This document shows, piece after piece, positions 42,970 to 55,303 of a DNA stretch of 64,000 nt. The notes under the pieces are model-generated. The model searched no databases. It saw only the letters and a program-made list of their open reading frames with translations, and was not told the DNA's origin. The position numbers and the translations under genes are program-made. Each line of letters begins with the position of its first letter. Position 1 is the first letter of the stretch. The stretch spans positions 1,240,001-1,304,000 of the forward strand of contig JAHQRK010000002.1 of NCBI GenBank assembly GCA_019828595.1. Reading direction: 5' to 3'. This DNA comes from Aphanomyces cochlioides (Eukaryota > Oomycota > Saprolegniomycetes > Saprolegniales > Verrucalvaceae).

Positions 42970-44520
42970 TTAGAACAAGCGCTTTTCGTAGGTGTACAAG
43001 CCGTGGACGTTGCCTTCGCGTTGGGCGGCAGGCGTACGTTGTTCGAATCGCAATTCGCCAGAGTACAATTGTTCGTGCAATTCAGTGATGCTCTTGGCGC
43101 CCAAATCTTGGAAACCGTGCTTGACACCTTGTTGGAGGTAAGGAATGTACTTGTTGAGCGAGCCCTTGTCAACGACAGCACCACTGACACCTTGGGCAAC
43201 CTTGACGACGGCGTTCGAACCAAAGTAACGTTTGGCAGAACCTTGACCTTGGGCTTCGACAGAGCCCATACCACGGTACTTCTTCAAGCGGACACCATCT
43301 TGGAAGAAGTATTGGCCAGGAGCTTCTTCAGTACCAGCAAAGAGAGAACCGCACATGACAGCAGAGGCACCGACACACAAAGCCTTGATAATGTGACCCG
43401 AGCTGGCAATACCACCATCGGCAATGACAGGGATGCCATACTTGGCGGCAAGGCGAGCCGTGTTGTAGACAGCCGAAGCTTGAGCACGACCAACGGCGCA
43501 CACTTCTTGAGTCGTGCAAATCGAGCCACTGCCCATTCCGATTTTGAGACCGTCGACACCAGCTTCAATGAGGTTCTTGGCTTGGCGCATCGTCACAACA
43601 TTGCCACCAACGACATCAACTTGAGGGTGTTTTTGCTTGAGGTATTGGATGATTTCAATTTGGTACATAGAATCACCTTGCGACGAGTCGATGACCAAGA
43701 GATCGACACCAGCAGCAACAAGAGCATCAGCACGATCACGGTCGTTGGGGCGGGTACCAATGGCAGCACCGACAAGCAATTGCTTGTTGGCGTTCTTGGA
43801 GGCATTGGGGAAATCACGATTCTTGACCAAATCGCGGCGAGAAATAAGAGACACGAGTTCGCCGTTGGCGTTGACAATAGGCAATTTGCCGAGCTTCTTT
43901 TCCTTGAGGATTTGATTTGCTTCGGCGAGCTTGGTGCCTTCACGGGCCGTGATCAATTCGGTGGCCATGACGTCCTTCAATGGCGTGTTGCGGTTTTCAA
44001 TGAAATCAATGTCGCGGCTAGAGACCATACCGAGCAATTTGGAGCCCACTTTGCCATTTTCCGTGATGGGAATACCAGCAAAACCAAGTTCAGCCTTGAT
44101 GCGATCGACGTCGCCCAAAGTATCGTTAGGACCCAAGCACTTTGGGTTGGTAATAAATCCGTTCTTGAATTTCTTGACCAAGTAGACTTCATGGCATTGT
44201 TCTTCGACGGTCATGTTGTAGTGGATCACACCGATACCACCATGCAACGCCATGCTAATGGCCATTTTGTGCTCCGTGACAGTGTCCATGGGCGACGACA
44301 CCAACGGCAAATGCAACGAGATATTGCGGGACACACGCGTCTTGAGGTCAACGTCGGCAGTATCAAAGTTGATGTGTCCAGGCATGAGGATCAAATCGTC
44401 ATAGGTAAGACCCGAGCCGTTGTTCTTGTTGACAAAGAGATCCAAGGCAGAGCGTCCATCTTGGCCCAAACCTTCGTCAAAGTCATTGTTCTTCAATACG
44501 AGCTGAGGAGCCGCCGCCAT
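42970..44520 (-). CDS. Inosine-5'-monophosphate dehydrogenase
   Basis: 516 aa from ATG 44520. The TIM barrel begins with [13 protein letters not shown]; two CBS modules follow at about residues 115-235 ([39 protein letters not shown]). The catalytic loop [13 protein letters not shown] carries the active-site cysteine, with [15 protein letters not shown] and the flap [17 protein letters not shown]. It oxidises IMP to XMP using NAD+, the committed step of guanine nucleotide synthesis, as a cytosolic tetramer. No introns. A possible intact upstream leader codon series lacks ATG and was excluded. Confidence 0.96.
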   Translation of the reverse strand: MAAAPQLVLKNNDFDEGLGQDGRSALDLFVNKNNGSGLTYDDLILMPGHINFDTADVDLKTRVSRNISLHLPLVSSPMDTVTEHKMAISMALHGGIGVIHYNMTVEEQCHEVYLVKKFKNGFITNPKCLGPNDTLGDVDRIKAELGFAGIPITENGKVGSKLLGMVSSRDIDFIENRNTPLKDVMATELITAREGTKLAEANQILKEKKLGKLPIVNANGELVSLISRRDLVKNRDFPNASKNANKQLLVGAAIGTRPNDRDRADALVAAGVDLLVIDSSQGDSMYQIEIIQYLKQKHPQVDVVGGNVVTMRQAKNLIEAGVDGLKIGMGSGSICTTQEVCAVGRAQASAVYNTARLAAKYGIPVIADGGIASSGHIIKALCVGASAVMCGSLFAGTEEAPGQYFFQDGVRLKKYRGMGSVEAQGQGSAKRYFGSNAVVKVAQGVSGAVVDKGSLNKYIPYLQQGVKHGFQDLGAKSITELHEQLYSGELRFEQRTPAAQREGNVHGLYTYEKRLF

Positions 44521-45580
44521 TTCTGCACTTGAAGCCAAAATGGAAAATGGATCCCATGCCCATGGACATCTCTACTGATTGGTCATATCTGAATGGTTGC
44601 CAATGCTAACCTACTCCAAAGTACGCTTTTCTTATCGTACTTAAAAGGATAATTCTTTTGAGCTTACCTCTTCTATAAACCATATGCACTATCATAGCAG
44701 AGTTTATTGCAGATGGCCGCAAGCTTCTTAAGAGGAGAGAAAGCACACACAGCCATAAGAGTTATGCTATGTCAAGTCAGTAGTTGTGTTATACTATTAA
44801 TAGTACACTGTAATTATGGCTTATAAACTAACCGTAACGGTTATGGCCCGGAATAAAGTTATGGTGTTCTCATTCTTACTGACAAACCGAAAAGACTGTA
44901 GAAGCAAGTTGACCGTTGTTGTTTACCTACAGAAGGAATGATCTTCTTGCAGCTTTCATGAGGAATTCTAGTGTTTGGCTTATAAAGCTGGGATGGTATT
45001 CATATGCTCGCACTTGAGTGGAGTCGAGTTGTTACTACCAGGGTGTGGATTTCATTGGCTGTGTTGCGATGGAAACAAGTTCCAAGATGGCTTCAAAAGA
45101 AGTCTCGTTGATTCTATCAGCAACTCCGTATCACAGTCTATAAACTGGCGTAGTCCTAATTACGAGCAGCATGAACGATGAAGGCAAACCGCTGGACGCT
45201 GGCGTCAATAACATCGCTCACTCGGATTATCCAAAATGTCAATAACCAGAACTGACATGTGAATTTTTAACATTTTGCACAACGTAGACCTTTCAGACTA
45301 GCTCGATTCAGAGGATGAAGCATTCATTCATCTCTTTTAAGATATACCATGGAAAGAAGACCCAGCAAACTACAAGGACGTATTGTCGGAGGAACCGCTT
45401 GGCTTTCTCAAAGCCTGCATTGAAAACTCCAAAATGGGGACAAAAGTATCACTTTATAATATGACACTTATAAAGTATCAATTAAACTAGAAATGATATT
45501 TATTCTTAAAATTGATACTTTGGAGTTGGAAAGGACATGTTTTCCAGAGACCAACGAAATAAGTTCAACCTCGTCCAGAC
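44521..45580. other. Intergenic region
   Basis: Only short frames. Contains repeated TAACTACTGA/AGTTATG-like phrases around 44755-44870 but no gene. A CACTTTATAATATGACACTTATAAAG near 45451-45476 is an imperfect repeat. Confidence 0.45.
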
Positions 45581-45906
45581 ATGTCGGCGCGGATCACCAA
45601 GCAACTGCTCAAAGCGGCGATGCCGGATGACGTCCCAGCCAAGAAGACGCCCAAAGGCACTGCCAAGGCCAAGGCTAGCGTGAAAGTCGTCAAACCTGCA
45701 AGCAAGAAGAAGCAGCTTCGTCAATTCCTCGAGGAAGCCAAGGTCGAGCGAACGAAGAACGACAACACAGAGAAGAACTTGAGCGTGCTCAAGCGAATGA
45801 CCGAGCCAAAGGTACAAAGCGTGATGGAAAGGGTACGCGAATGCCACACCATGAACAGGATCACTCACTCGAGCTTTTGTAGATCCTCCAAGAAGGCTTG
45901 AAGTAA
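45581..45906 (+). CDS. Small basic Lys/Ala-rich protein, unknown
   Basis: Exon 45581-45832 and a short exon 45883-45906 join through a 50-nt GT-AG intron, giving 91 aa. The N-terminal third is Lys/Ala-rich (TPKGTAKAKASVKVVKPASKKK); the rest is a charged helix (LRQFLEEAKVERTKNDNTEKN...MERILQEGLK). Unspliced reading would instead end CRSSKKA at 45901. No family recognised. An antisense 142-codon frame covering the same bases looks like a shadow. Confidence 0.6.
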
Positions 45907-46629
45907 TGTCATCGAGAGCTTTAAACCATTCCAATGAAATATTTAGTCCGTTCTACGTGAGGGGTACACCAAGACACGGTCGCACTGACGTGAATCCCTT
46001 GGCTTTTTCACCAACATGGCATATTCCACTGCAGCTTCACATAAATTGCTTCCACAATTCGAATGGAATAGACCTTGCACAGCACGCGTCTACTGATGCC
46101 ACGGACTGCCGTCGACGCTCTTGAATGATCCGTCTAGCTTTGTTGGATTCACGACGAAGACGCCTTCAGGGCTAAGCGAAAAGTTCTTCTCAAGACGATC
46201 TTGTGTTGAGATGGTCTACCCATGCCCTGTGGTAGACATAGGGCAACTCGGTCTTTCCTCTGAAGAAATTCCTATGCAACAAATCTTTAGAGAGAGAGCC
46301 GTGAGGAAACTTGGCGGTGCAAGCAGCAAGTCGACAATCCTCAAGCTGCTTGCAACATCATTGATGCACGAGTAAATTCTTGCCGTCACGCTGAAATGAC
46401 GTGGAAATGTCGTTCTGTAGCTCTTGTCTTTGGTAATCGAGGGATCCAAATAACCCCTAGATGTCGGGGAGAATAGATTCTTCACGCGTACAAAGCCGTT
46501 GGATGGAAGAACGATGCAAAGCAAGAGCATGCGGCGTCATGGTGACGCGAGAGCGGCAATGGTGCATTTCTTCAACGGATATTATCCGGAAGTGGAGTTT
46601 GCCATGGATTTCTTGACAAGATCGTCACG
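45907..46629. other. Intergenic region upstream of GMD
   Basis: No convincing gene. ACGGATATTATCCGGAAG at 46575-46592, a TATCCGG palindrome, lies about 40 bp upstream of the GMD start codon. Confidence 0.45.
46575..46592. promoter_or_regulatory. CGGATATTATCCG palindrome upstream of GMD
   Basis: Palindromic motif related to those before PGAM, RPLP1, cyclophilin 3 and APRT, placed 38-55 bp before the start codon at 46630. Role inferred only from recurrence. Confidence 0.4.
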
Positions 46630-47896
<1,267 letters not shown>

Positions 47897-47950
47897 AAGA
47901 TCGCACAGGGAGATCCGAGGAAACCCAATAGTTGGATCATTAAATAGAGT

Positions 47951-50174
47951 CTACGCTGGAGTTTCACGCACGAGGGTGGCTTTGATCCGCTTGTAGTCCT
48001 TCACACACACAAATGCCAGCGCGATCGGTCCTGCCGTCGCATCGAGCATTTTCTTGACGTCAGCTACCGAGCGGTCATGCACCGAGACGCCGTTGACGGC
48101 CACGAGGACGTCACCTTCATGGATCGCACCGCAGGCGGCGGCTTGAGAGCCTGGCTCGACTTGTTTGACGACCATTCCGCCGTGGTCGTGGCGGATAATG
48201 GTCACGCCAAGAGGAAGATTGGCATCGAGCTCAGTTTCTTGGAGGATGACAAGCGACTGGACGTACTCGATGGCGATTTCCAAGCACGTGACGAAGTACG
48301 CCATCTCGCCTGACGCTGACACGGGTGGAAACGCGACGAGGAGTTCTTTCAGCGCAAGCACGTCTTCGAGACTGCACTGGACGACGACATAGATAAAAGC
48401 GGGAATGAAATCATCGGCGCTCATGGCGGCGGGGTACAATTGCTCGTTCGCCGCGACAGTGTAGATGGTCTTGCACGCAGCCACGAGTTGCTTCCGCTTG
48501 AGCGATGGAAGGCTCTGAGTGTCAATGGCATTCATGGCTTGAATAGCTGCCGCGTAGCCGCTCGGTGACGGTGGTTGAATGCCAAAATAGGCTTGTTTCC
48601 TCCCGCGGAGGAGCTCAAGTCGGTCTTGGAGCGCTTTCGAGTCTTGCCGCGTCGCGAGCGACTGGTACACGGCTTTGTGAACTGGCGAGAAGACGCGCTC
48701 TTCCACTTGCTCCGAGATGATCTGTGCAATCGTGTCAAACGCGTTGTCGCTGTCGCCGTAGATGGACTTGAAGTAGTCCATGCGGGTTTGCACCATGTAC
48801 TCCATCAACCCTTCCATGAATCGACGGATTGCATCCACGCTGAGCGTCTTGCGGTGGATCGTCTTGAGGAAATTTTCACTAGGCAATGGCAATTCATGAG
48901 CATGAAGCAGCAGAAGGAGATGGCAAACCTCGTCGTTCCTTCTGGCGAATATGGAGAAATCAAGATGAGTTGCGCTTCGCGGGTGATATCCCGGATGAGA
49001 TCTTCTTCCCGGAGGCTGTGTTCATGGCCGGGGCTTTCATGCGTCGGCGACGACGTTTCTGTTTCTTCGCTCATGGATCGTTCCATGCAAGTGACATCAA
49101 GCGGCATCCGCATCGACGCTTCAATCGGTTCGAGCCCGTCAATGACAGATGCAAGCGCCGCGACCCAGATCGAGCGATCTTCTTGACTATCTGCATGCAT
49201 GATGAGGACTCTTGACTTCTTCTCGAGGGCGTTTTCCGTGATGCTGAAGCTAAAGCGCTCGCCAGTCTTGCGAATGTCGAGCCGTGTGACGACTGAGTTG
49301 CGTCCGATGGGCACGAAACCCTTGGCTCTCGATGCTTCAGGGTTCTGGTAGTACTTGAGCCCGACGCCCGTGAGCTCAAACCATCGACGCTTGAGAGATT
49401 TGAAGATTTGGCCTTGTTTCCGCAGCCAGCCCGATGTGATCACATTGTCGGCCATGGATTTCGCTTCTGTCGGAACGAGATTGACGACTGCACCGCATTG
49501 CTGTAGCTTCTTGATCCAGCAGTCTCGGTCGGCGTCGTTTAGAGCGTAAAGAAGCATCGTCGACGATCCTTGGATGAGTTTAAACCCGTGATTTGGAACG
49601 GGTTGGATGACAGTATCGAGGTCGAGGTTCACTCTGCCAGATATACTGCACGCAACCGTCGAGGATTCAAGCGATTTGTGGTACACAAGCTCATGGCCCA
49701 AGAGGCAGAAGAGTCGCCGTTTGAAAGCCAACGTTCGATGGGCTCGCTTGATGAGCCAGCCTGAATGAGACACAACGGGCACAACCGATGCGCGTTCGCA
49801 TTCTTCCTCTGGAATTGGCTCGGCTTCGACGTCGTGGAAAATCGACGACCCGGATGTAGTTTGAAGCGATTTGTCCTTCATTTCGAGCTTTTCCTGCAAT
49901 TGCATCGTTCGTTCGCCGGCTTGCCGTACGGACTCATTTGCTCGATGCTTCCAGGAATCCATATCCCTAACGCACGGGGCACATTGAGACTACGAGCATT
50001 TCAAGTGTCATACTCAACGATAGAACCAAGGCGTAGAAGCGATCGAGATGAGCGTGTCGTGTCAAAGTCGGCGAGACTCCTCCGAACCCACGGGTCTTGT
50101 GCATCGTCCAGCTGTTCCCTCATGGTGCCAAACACATCGTCCATATAACTGACATTTGGCATGCTTGCTGCCAT
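47951..50174 (-). CDS. PH-PH-VPS9-PDZ protein, predicted Rab5-type GEF
   Basis: Exons 50174-50014, 49966-48929 and 48878-47951 join in frame (708 aa). A short coiled segment (ANESVRQAGERTMQLQEKLEMKD) is followed by two PH domains at about residues 120-220 (SGWLIKRAHRTLAFKRRLFCL) and 230-340 (SGWLRKQGQIFKSLKRRWFEL). The VPS9 domain covers about 400-610: MSADDFIPAFIYVVVQCSL and the signature GEMAYFVTCLEIAIEYVQSL. The C-terminal PDZ domain (about 620-708) has LPLGVTIIRHDHGGMVVKQV and GDVLVAVNGVSVHDRSV. VPS9 domains activate Rab5-family GTPases on early endosomes; PH domains would add phosphoinositide targeting, and PDZ a partner or membrane link. It is convergent with GMD (54 bp between stops). 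Confidence 0.9.
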
Positions 50175-50699
50175 TGTTCTAATGCTGAGCTCCTTCAACT
50201 TCTTTGAGTTTCGACGAGCTCCTCTGGTACGCGCGTCTCGTTCTCGACGACGACGCGGTATGTCAATGTGCTTCTGCAGTGTTGGCAGTTATGCGGATAA
50301 TTATCCGGATAACTGGCTGAAACCACGACGTACACCATGATATCATTTAATGATCATTTCACTTGATATTTGTAAAATGTACGACCAGTTGAAGCTGGTA
50401 TCACATTGTCGTCGTTCACAGATTGGACGTTAGCATGTGTCTTTACCATGCCTGCGTGGCAGACAATATTGCCACCTTCGAACGTTCAAGCTAGCTCATT
50501 CCACTAATGACTGCGCGTATGCAGCGCCTTCAAAGTGTCAAGCTAGCTTAAGCTGTAGTCTGCGTTTTGATTCAGCCGCTTCCTTGGTTCCAGGATTCAC
50601 GTCCGGATATTAAATCCGGATTCGGTGAAGATTATCCGGTTTGCTTATCCGGATAGTTCACTTGTAACATTGTGGCAAGAGATTTCAACTCGTTGCGAG
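50175..50699. promoter_or_regulatory. Divergent promoter region with TTATCCGG palindromes
   Basis: CGGATAATTATCCGGATAA at 50294-50312 is an almost perfect inverted pair. A second group at about 50601-50656 includes GTCCGGATATTAAATCCGGA, GATTATCCGG and CTTATCCGGATAG, ending about 45 bp before the APRT start codon. The rest is non-coding. Confidence 0.45.
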
Positions 50700-51486
50700 A
50701 TGAGCGTGAGTCCGTCGCTGTTGGATGACCCGGATGAGCTTTCCAAGTACCTGAAGACCAAGATCCGCACGATCCCTGACTTTCCCAAGCCAGGCACTGA
50801 CTTTTGGTACGTGGAGAGGACGGCGATTGGACGTAGTTGCTTGACGGATTTCGAAGGGATGTCTCGACGCTCTTACTAGACCAAGAGGCATTTCAAATCA
50901 CGATCGATGCGTTCACCAAGCGCTACAAGGACCAAAACATTACCCACGTCGTGAGTTGCGAGTCGAGAGGTTTTATATTTGGCGCACCTTTGGCCCTCGC
51001 GTTGAAATGTACAAAGATCACTTCCTCAAATAGTGAACTCAAATTTGCTTGTAGGTGCATTTGTCCCCGTGCGACGCGCTCGTAAATTGCCCGGTCATAC
51101 GATCGGTCTCGACTATACATCGGGCTACTACCATGGACGCTTTGAAGTCCATGACGATGCCATTCCGCCCGGAAGTCGTGTTGTTATCATCGATGATTTG
51201 GTCGCCTCGGTGCAACCGATCTTCTCGATCTTCATCTCATAGTGTTTTTAGGGTAACACGCTACTTGTGACGTGCCAATTGATGAAGCAACTCGGTGCTG
51301 AAGTGATCGAATGTGGTTGCGTTGTTTCTTCGGTGTCTCGAGTCCATGTAATCACTTTCGTTCAATCGTGATGTGAACATTTTTCGTTAGCGTTATTCCG
51401 AAGCCGGTCACAACATCCTCATCCATCAACCCGTGAAGAAAGTCAAGTCAGACGGCCCGAACGTCTTCAGTCTCACGTCATACTGA
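50700..51486 (+). CDS. APRT: Adenine phosphoribosyltransferase
   Basis: Exons 50700-50806, 50857-51008, 51055-51209, 51252-51341 and 51391-51486 give 199 aa. Family landmarks: IRTIPDFPKPGTDF near the N-terminus, ESRGFIFGAPLALAL, FVPVRRARKLPG, and the PRPP-binding loop VVIIDDLVASGNTLL. It salvages adenine to AMP. At the first exon junction the usual invariant Arg (FRDVSTLL in homologues) is read as Trp (TG+G). Either this is a real substitution or the splice site is slightly different. IMPDH, which acts in purine synthesis, lies 6 kb away, but with unrelated genes between. Confidence 0.92.
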
Positions 51487-53602
51487 GGAGCACTCATCGA
51501 TAGCACATTGTCATGTCACCACGATGCCGCTACATTGAACTACCATCCCATCTCATAAAAAACCTAGTTACATTTAAAAAACCTACCATGAGTACTGCAC
51601 TCAGCACAAGGGACAATGTCACCAGGAACAATTCTGTCATGCACAGACACGTACGAGTTTTTTAGTCTTCGAACCAGCGTTGCTTGGTAAGTCTATGGCA
51701 TTGCCGTGCCCGCAGCCTGTCTTTTTTCACTCTCCCGTTTGTTTCCCCAACGTCCTGAGGCTGTCGTCTACAGTGTTTATTCCCCCCTTAAGACTCCGCG
51801 TCTTGACTTCCATGGGAAGTCAGCAAGAAAGTCCACATCAAATTCGGACGAAGTCGGTCCTGAATGGATTCCTCAAGAGGGTTCAAGAAGAGAATACAAA
51901 TGTATTACGCTCCTCGAGTGGGGGCACAATCGATTCGTTGGGAATGGATAACACCGGAGCAGTACTGTCGCAAAGTCTGCGTTTGTGTTCTTCGCAGGTG
52001 ACAATCCACGGGGCTATCAAGTGATCAATTGCCTCGATCTATTCCTGTTTATCTTCACCATTCATCGATCGTTTGCTGGAGTGGGGCTCAATTCCCCCCC
52101 TTCAAATGCTTTTTTCTTCCCTCCATCACCCAAAATCTGTCGAGTCAAAGAGCGCATCTCGGTCGCATACGGGGAACTCAACTCCAAACACTGACGCAAG
52201 TCATCCTCATAGCCACCACAGTTCACGTACCCAAATATCGTGGTCTTGACGTCTTCACGATCCATCCACAACCTCACTATCTTACTCACACTCGATTCGA
52301 GTAAACATGTCCATGCGCGCGTCGTTCTTCCCAGCATCACGATTGCAATCGTGCAGACTGTCGTTGCGTAGCGTATGCAGTAACTCCAAAGAAATCTTCT
52401 CCATTTCATCATCGAACCTCTCTCATCCATTAACGTAAAGAGCCAATTACAAAAATTTTGTCCGAATACATTTAATGTATTCGGTCTATTGAATTTGAGT
52501 TTACGATGGTTTTTGGGCCATATCTCGTGGTTGCACTACCGTCCGTTTGGGCACGGCGAAAGCGAGCTCCCTCAATTTTGCGAATTTCGATCTGAAATTT
52601 TGAGGCTACATTTGACATTATCAAAAAACTCTGTAGCCAAGCATCCAATGAGAAATGGCAAAGATAAACGGGATGCAACAAGCCGAAGTTTGTGACACTT
52701 CAGGGAAAATGTCATAAAAATACACTGAAAAGTACTATAAAATATGGAAGGAATTGCTGTATTGCAATGCAAATGCAATAGTATTTTATGGGCCATTTTT
52801 GACCACCACAATCATCTTTCTTGGTAGTCGTGGACTGAAGTAGAAAGTAAACATGATTTAATGAGTCTACCCTGGTGCAGTAATGGTTCTGAGCAAAAAC
52901 CAAGGCAAATCAGGTCAATTAATTTATCCGGACATACGGATAAAGATTTTCCTTTTCTTCAAATTTTCTCATGCAAATTGCCAAAGCTCTAACCCTACCC
53001 GCACTCTTGAAATCACAGTTTCATCATCTCCTCCACAGCTCGTGAAGGAGATCAGCTTCTGATTGGCCCACGCCGAGCAGGAAAATATTCTGCGTGGTGT
53101 GGTGTTTTTAGAATTTTCAGAGGTGGAATAGTCATCAAGGAGATGTCGTTACAAACTCAGCACTTTGAGTGTGGAAATGGGGCACTTTTCCGAACCCTTT
53201 TTACTTGCTTCGGTGTGTCTCGTTTACATAGGACATTAGCTCCGTGAACGGCTGCTAGATGGCGATCTGGTCATTCTGACGTTAGATCAGCCATATTACG
53301 ATCTCAAATTGTTGATAGTTGCGCTCCCATCTCCTCGGAAGAAAGCATTGAGGTCTGAGAAGCTCCATGCCTGTAGATATTATATGATTTAGATAAATAC
53401 TTGACATCTATGTTTATGCGTGTCTGCATGGCCGAGACGAATGGATAGTAGAATGCGCAAGAGGATATCGCAGGCCCGAGTCCAAGGATGGATTTGCTAA
53501 TTTGGCAAGAAGGACGATATTCATCACACACTAGCATTCAGGATCAATGTAATAGTGCTTCAGAGGTAACAATGCATGCCAGTCACACCTGTAAGCCTAG
53601 CT
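51487..53602. other. Gene-poor region
   Basis: About 2.1 kb with only short frames. A TTTATCCGG/CGGATAAAG pair is at 52923-52944. The sequence near 52230-52400 is open on both strands but shows no motif. Nothing supported as a gene. Confidence 0.5.
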
Positions 53603-53607
53603 GTTTC
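53603..53607. repeat. Target-site duplication GTTTC, left
   Basis: Identical to 61085-61089 just beyond the right LTR; 5 bp is the usual size for Ty3/gypsy integration. Confidence 0.88.
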
Positions 53608-53972
53608 TGCAACGGGGCCGTTGCCAGTCAAGCCAATGAAGTCACGTCAAGAACACGACGTGTTATAAGAACACCGGGTTATAAGAACCCATCGAAGGAA
53701 GATTGAAGTTGGAAGCTCTGGAAGCTTCCAAGCGAGACTCACGCGACGCAAGGCGTGTACACGCGTGAGCAACGAAGCTCGGAGCGATGTGGCTCATCAA
53801 GGAAGAAGTATGCGGGTAAAGCAGCGAGTGCTTTACCATTGAAGAATGATGCGTGAGTTACGACGTCGAACTGCCGGTTTGGAGCCGATCCTGTTAGGAT
53901 AGCTCACTCTTAAATCTGCCAGCTAACAAGCTTGTGTGATCAACACTTCCTCTGCGCTCAAGCACTGTTACA
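53608..53972 (+). repeat. Left LTR (365 bp)
   Basis: TG...CA bounded. Lacks a 47-bp segment found in the right LTR after TTACGACGTCGAAC. Contains internal GTTATAAGAAC direct repeats, TGGAAGCTCTGGAAGCTTCC and GGGTAAAGCAGCGAGTGCTTTACC dyads. Confidence 0.95.
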
Positions 53973-53974
53973 CC

Positions 53975-53992
53975 TGGTAGCACTCTAGTTCG
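53975..53992 (+). other. Primer binding site
   Basis: TGGTAGCACTCTAGTTCG begins two bases after the left LTR, as expected for an 18-nt match to a tRNA 3' end (complement CGAACTAGAGTGCTACCA, with TTCGAA-like T-arm edge and terminal CCA). The donor tRNA is not identified. Confidence 0.75.
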
Positions 53993-54077
53993 TTCAAGGA
54001 CCAAACATGCCGATCGAATACTTTTCTCCTACTTTACCGAAGACCACCGTGAAACCCTCGAAGGACTACGCGAGTTG

Positions 54078-55214
54078 ATGGGAGATGAAGACCTCGCAGT
54101 GATGCTGTCGAATCGCGACGAGCAACACTTGCTCCACCTCGTTGAGGTTATCGGTCGATACGCTGCTAACGCGAGATTGGAGGAGCGTGGTGAAAACGCG
54201 CTTCTTCATGAAGAGTCCTCGCGCTCACTCAAGAATCAAATCCTGGACTTAGAAGGTCAGGTTGTTTCGCTCATGGCGTCGAAGGCCAGTCAAGAAGAAG
54301 CGCTTCGACTAATGCGCGAAGAGTGCGCCGCGTACCAAGCGCGAGCACATTTTGCGGAGCTCCGACCAAGAGAAGACGAGTCATTTGAAGACGGTGATAT
54401 CCGTCACGGCCACGAAGGCAAGGGCGTCAAGTTGGACGTGTCAAAGTTCAGTGGTCAAGAATCCGACCACGTAATGAGGTGGTTATTGCAAGTTACTATC
54501 GCCGGGGATGCTCTGTGCATCCGCAAGGAATCTATCAAGGTGGCTTTTGCCATGTCCCACCTGAAGGGACGGGCTGAAGCCTGGGCGTATTCCCTTCGCA
54601 TGGGGAATCCCAACTGCTTCCCAACATTGGAGGGCTTTGCAAGTCAGCTGAAGAAAGCTTTCTTACCGCCGAACAGCGATTTCCGAAAGCGCTCGCGTTT
54701 CCTCAACGCCGCTCAAGGGAAGCAGACGATCCGCGAGTTCGTTCACGAACTCCGCTACCTCTACGCGAGCATGAACGATGAGAGGTCTCTCCTCGAATCC
54801 ACGTGGGTGACCGTATTCATGAACAGTTTGAACAAGGGCCCAGCCCGGACGGAACTATTCCGTCGATACCCAGAAACGTTTGACGAAGCCGTCAGCATCG
54901 CATTATCTGAAGACTTCTCCCAAAACTTGGCGCGTGCCAGCGCGTCCGACTCCATGGATATGGACATTTCTTCCATGGGTCAAATACCCCAGCGCTATCA
55001 AGCCGGTCAACCCTCACCAGACAAGCGCTGCTATGAATGCAAGCAGCCGGGCCATTTTGCCCGAAGTTGTCCACAACGAAGCGACTCGCGTCGCCGTGAG
55101 ATGTCACCACGGCGAAGTCATTCCCGCATGGGAAATCCAAGTTTTCCCGGCCGTGGACAAAGCGAACGAGCGCCTTTCTCCCCTCGATCGCAGGGAAAAG
55201 GCAGCACCCAGTAG
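54078..55214 (+). CDS. gag: Gag polyprotein
   Basis: 378 aa from ATG 54078. A coiled-coil N-terminus (ARLEERGENALLHEESSRSLKN) is followed by the retrotransposon-gag capsid domain (about residues 125-250: KFSGQESDHVMRWLLQV, AFAMSHLKGRAEAWAY, FLNAAQGKQTIREFVHELRYLY). A CCHC zinc knuckle, CYECKQPGHFARSC, is at about 326-339, then an Arg/Ser-rich tail. It packages element RNA in virus-like particles. The frame is intact. Pol lies in another frame starting about 90 bp downstream, so frameshift or internal initiation is needed. Confidence 0.93.
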   Translation: MGDEDLAVMLSNRDEQHLLHLVEVIGRYAANARLEERGENALLHEESSRSLKNQILDLEGQVVSLMASKASQEEALRLMREECAAYQARAHFAELRPREDESFEDGDIRHGHEGKGVKLDVSKFSGQESDHVMRWLLQVTIAGDALCIRKESIKVAFAMSHLKGRAEAWAYSLRMGNPNCFPTLEGFASQLKKAFLPPNSDFRKRSRFLNAAQGKQTIREFVHELRYLYASMNDERSLLESTWVTVFMNSLNKGPARTELFRRYPETFDEAVSIALSEDFSQNLARASASDSMDMDISSMGQIPQRYQAGQPSPDKRCYECKQPGHFARSCPQRSDSRRREMSPRRSHSRMGNPSFPGRGQSERAPFSPRSQGKGSTQ

Positions 55215-55303
55215 GCGCGAGGCGACCTGCTGGGGCGGAACTGGGTCTTCCCTTTGATCGCGGTGGCAATGCGATTGCGGAGGGCCTAGCCTCGGGCACA
55301 CTT

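Noticed and set aside
43003..44532. 509-codon open frame on the plus strand opposite IMPDH
   Set aside because: It mirrors the IMPDH codons exactly and shows no independent domain; a shadow of strong codon bias.
45506..45934. 142-codon minus-strand frame covering the small basic gene
   Set aside because: Hydrophobic complement of Lys/Ala codons; the plus-strand gene has a good intron and start.
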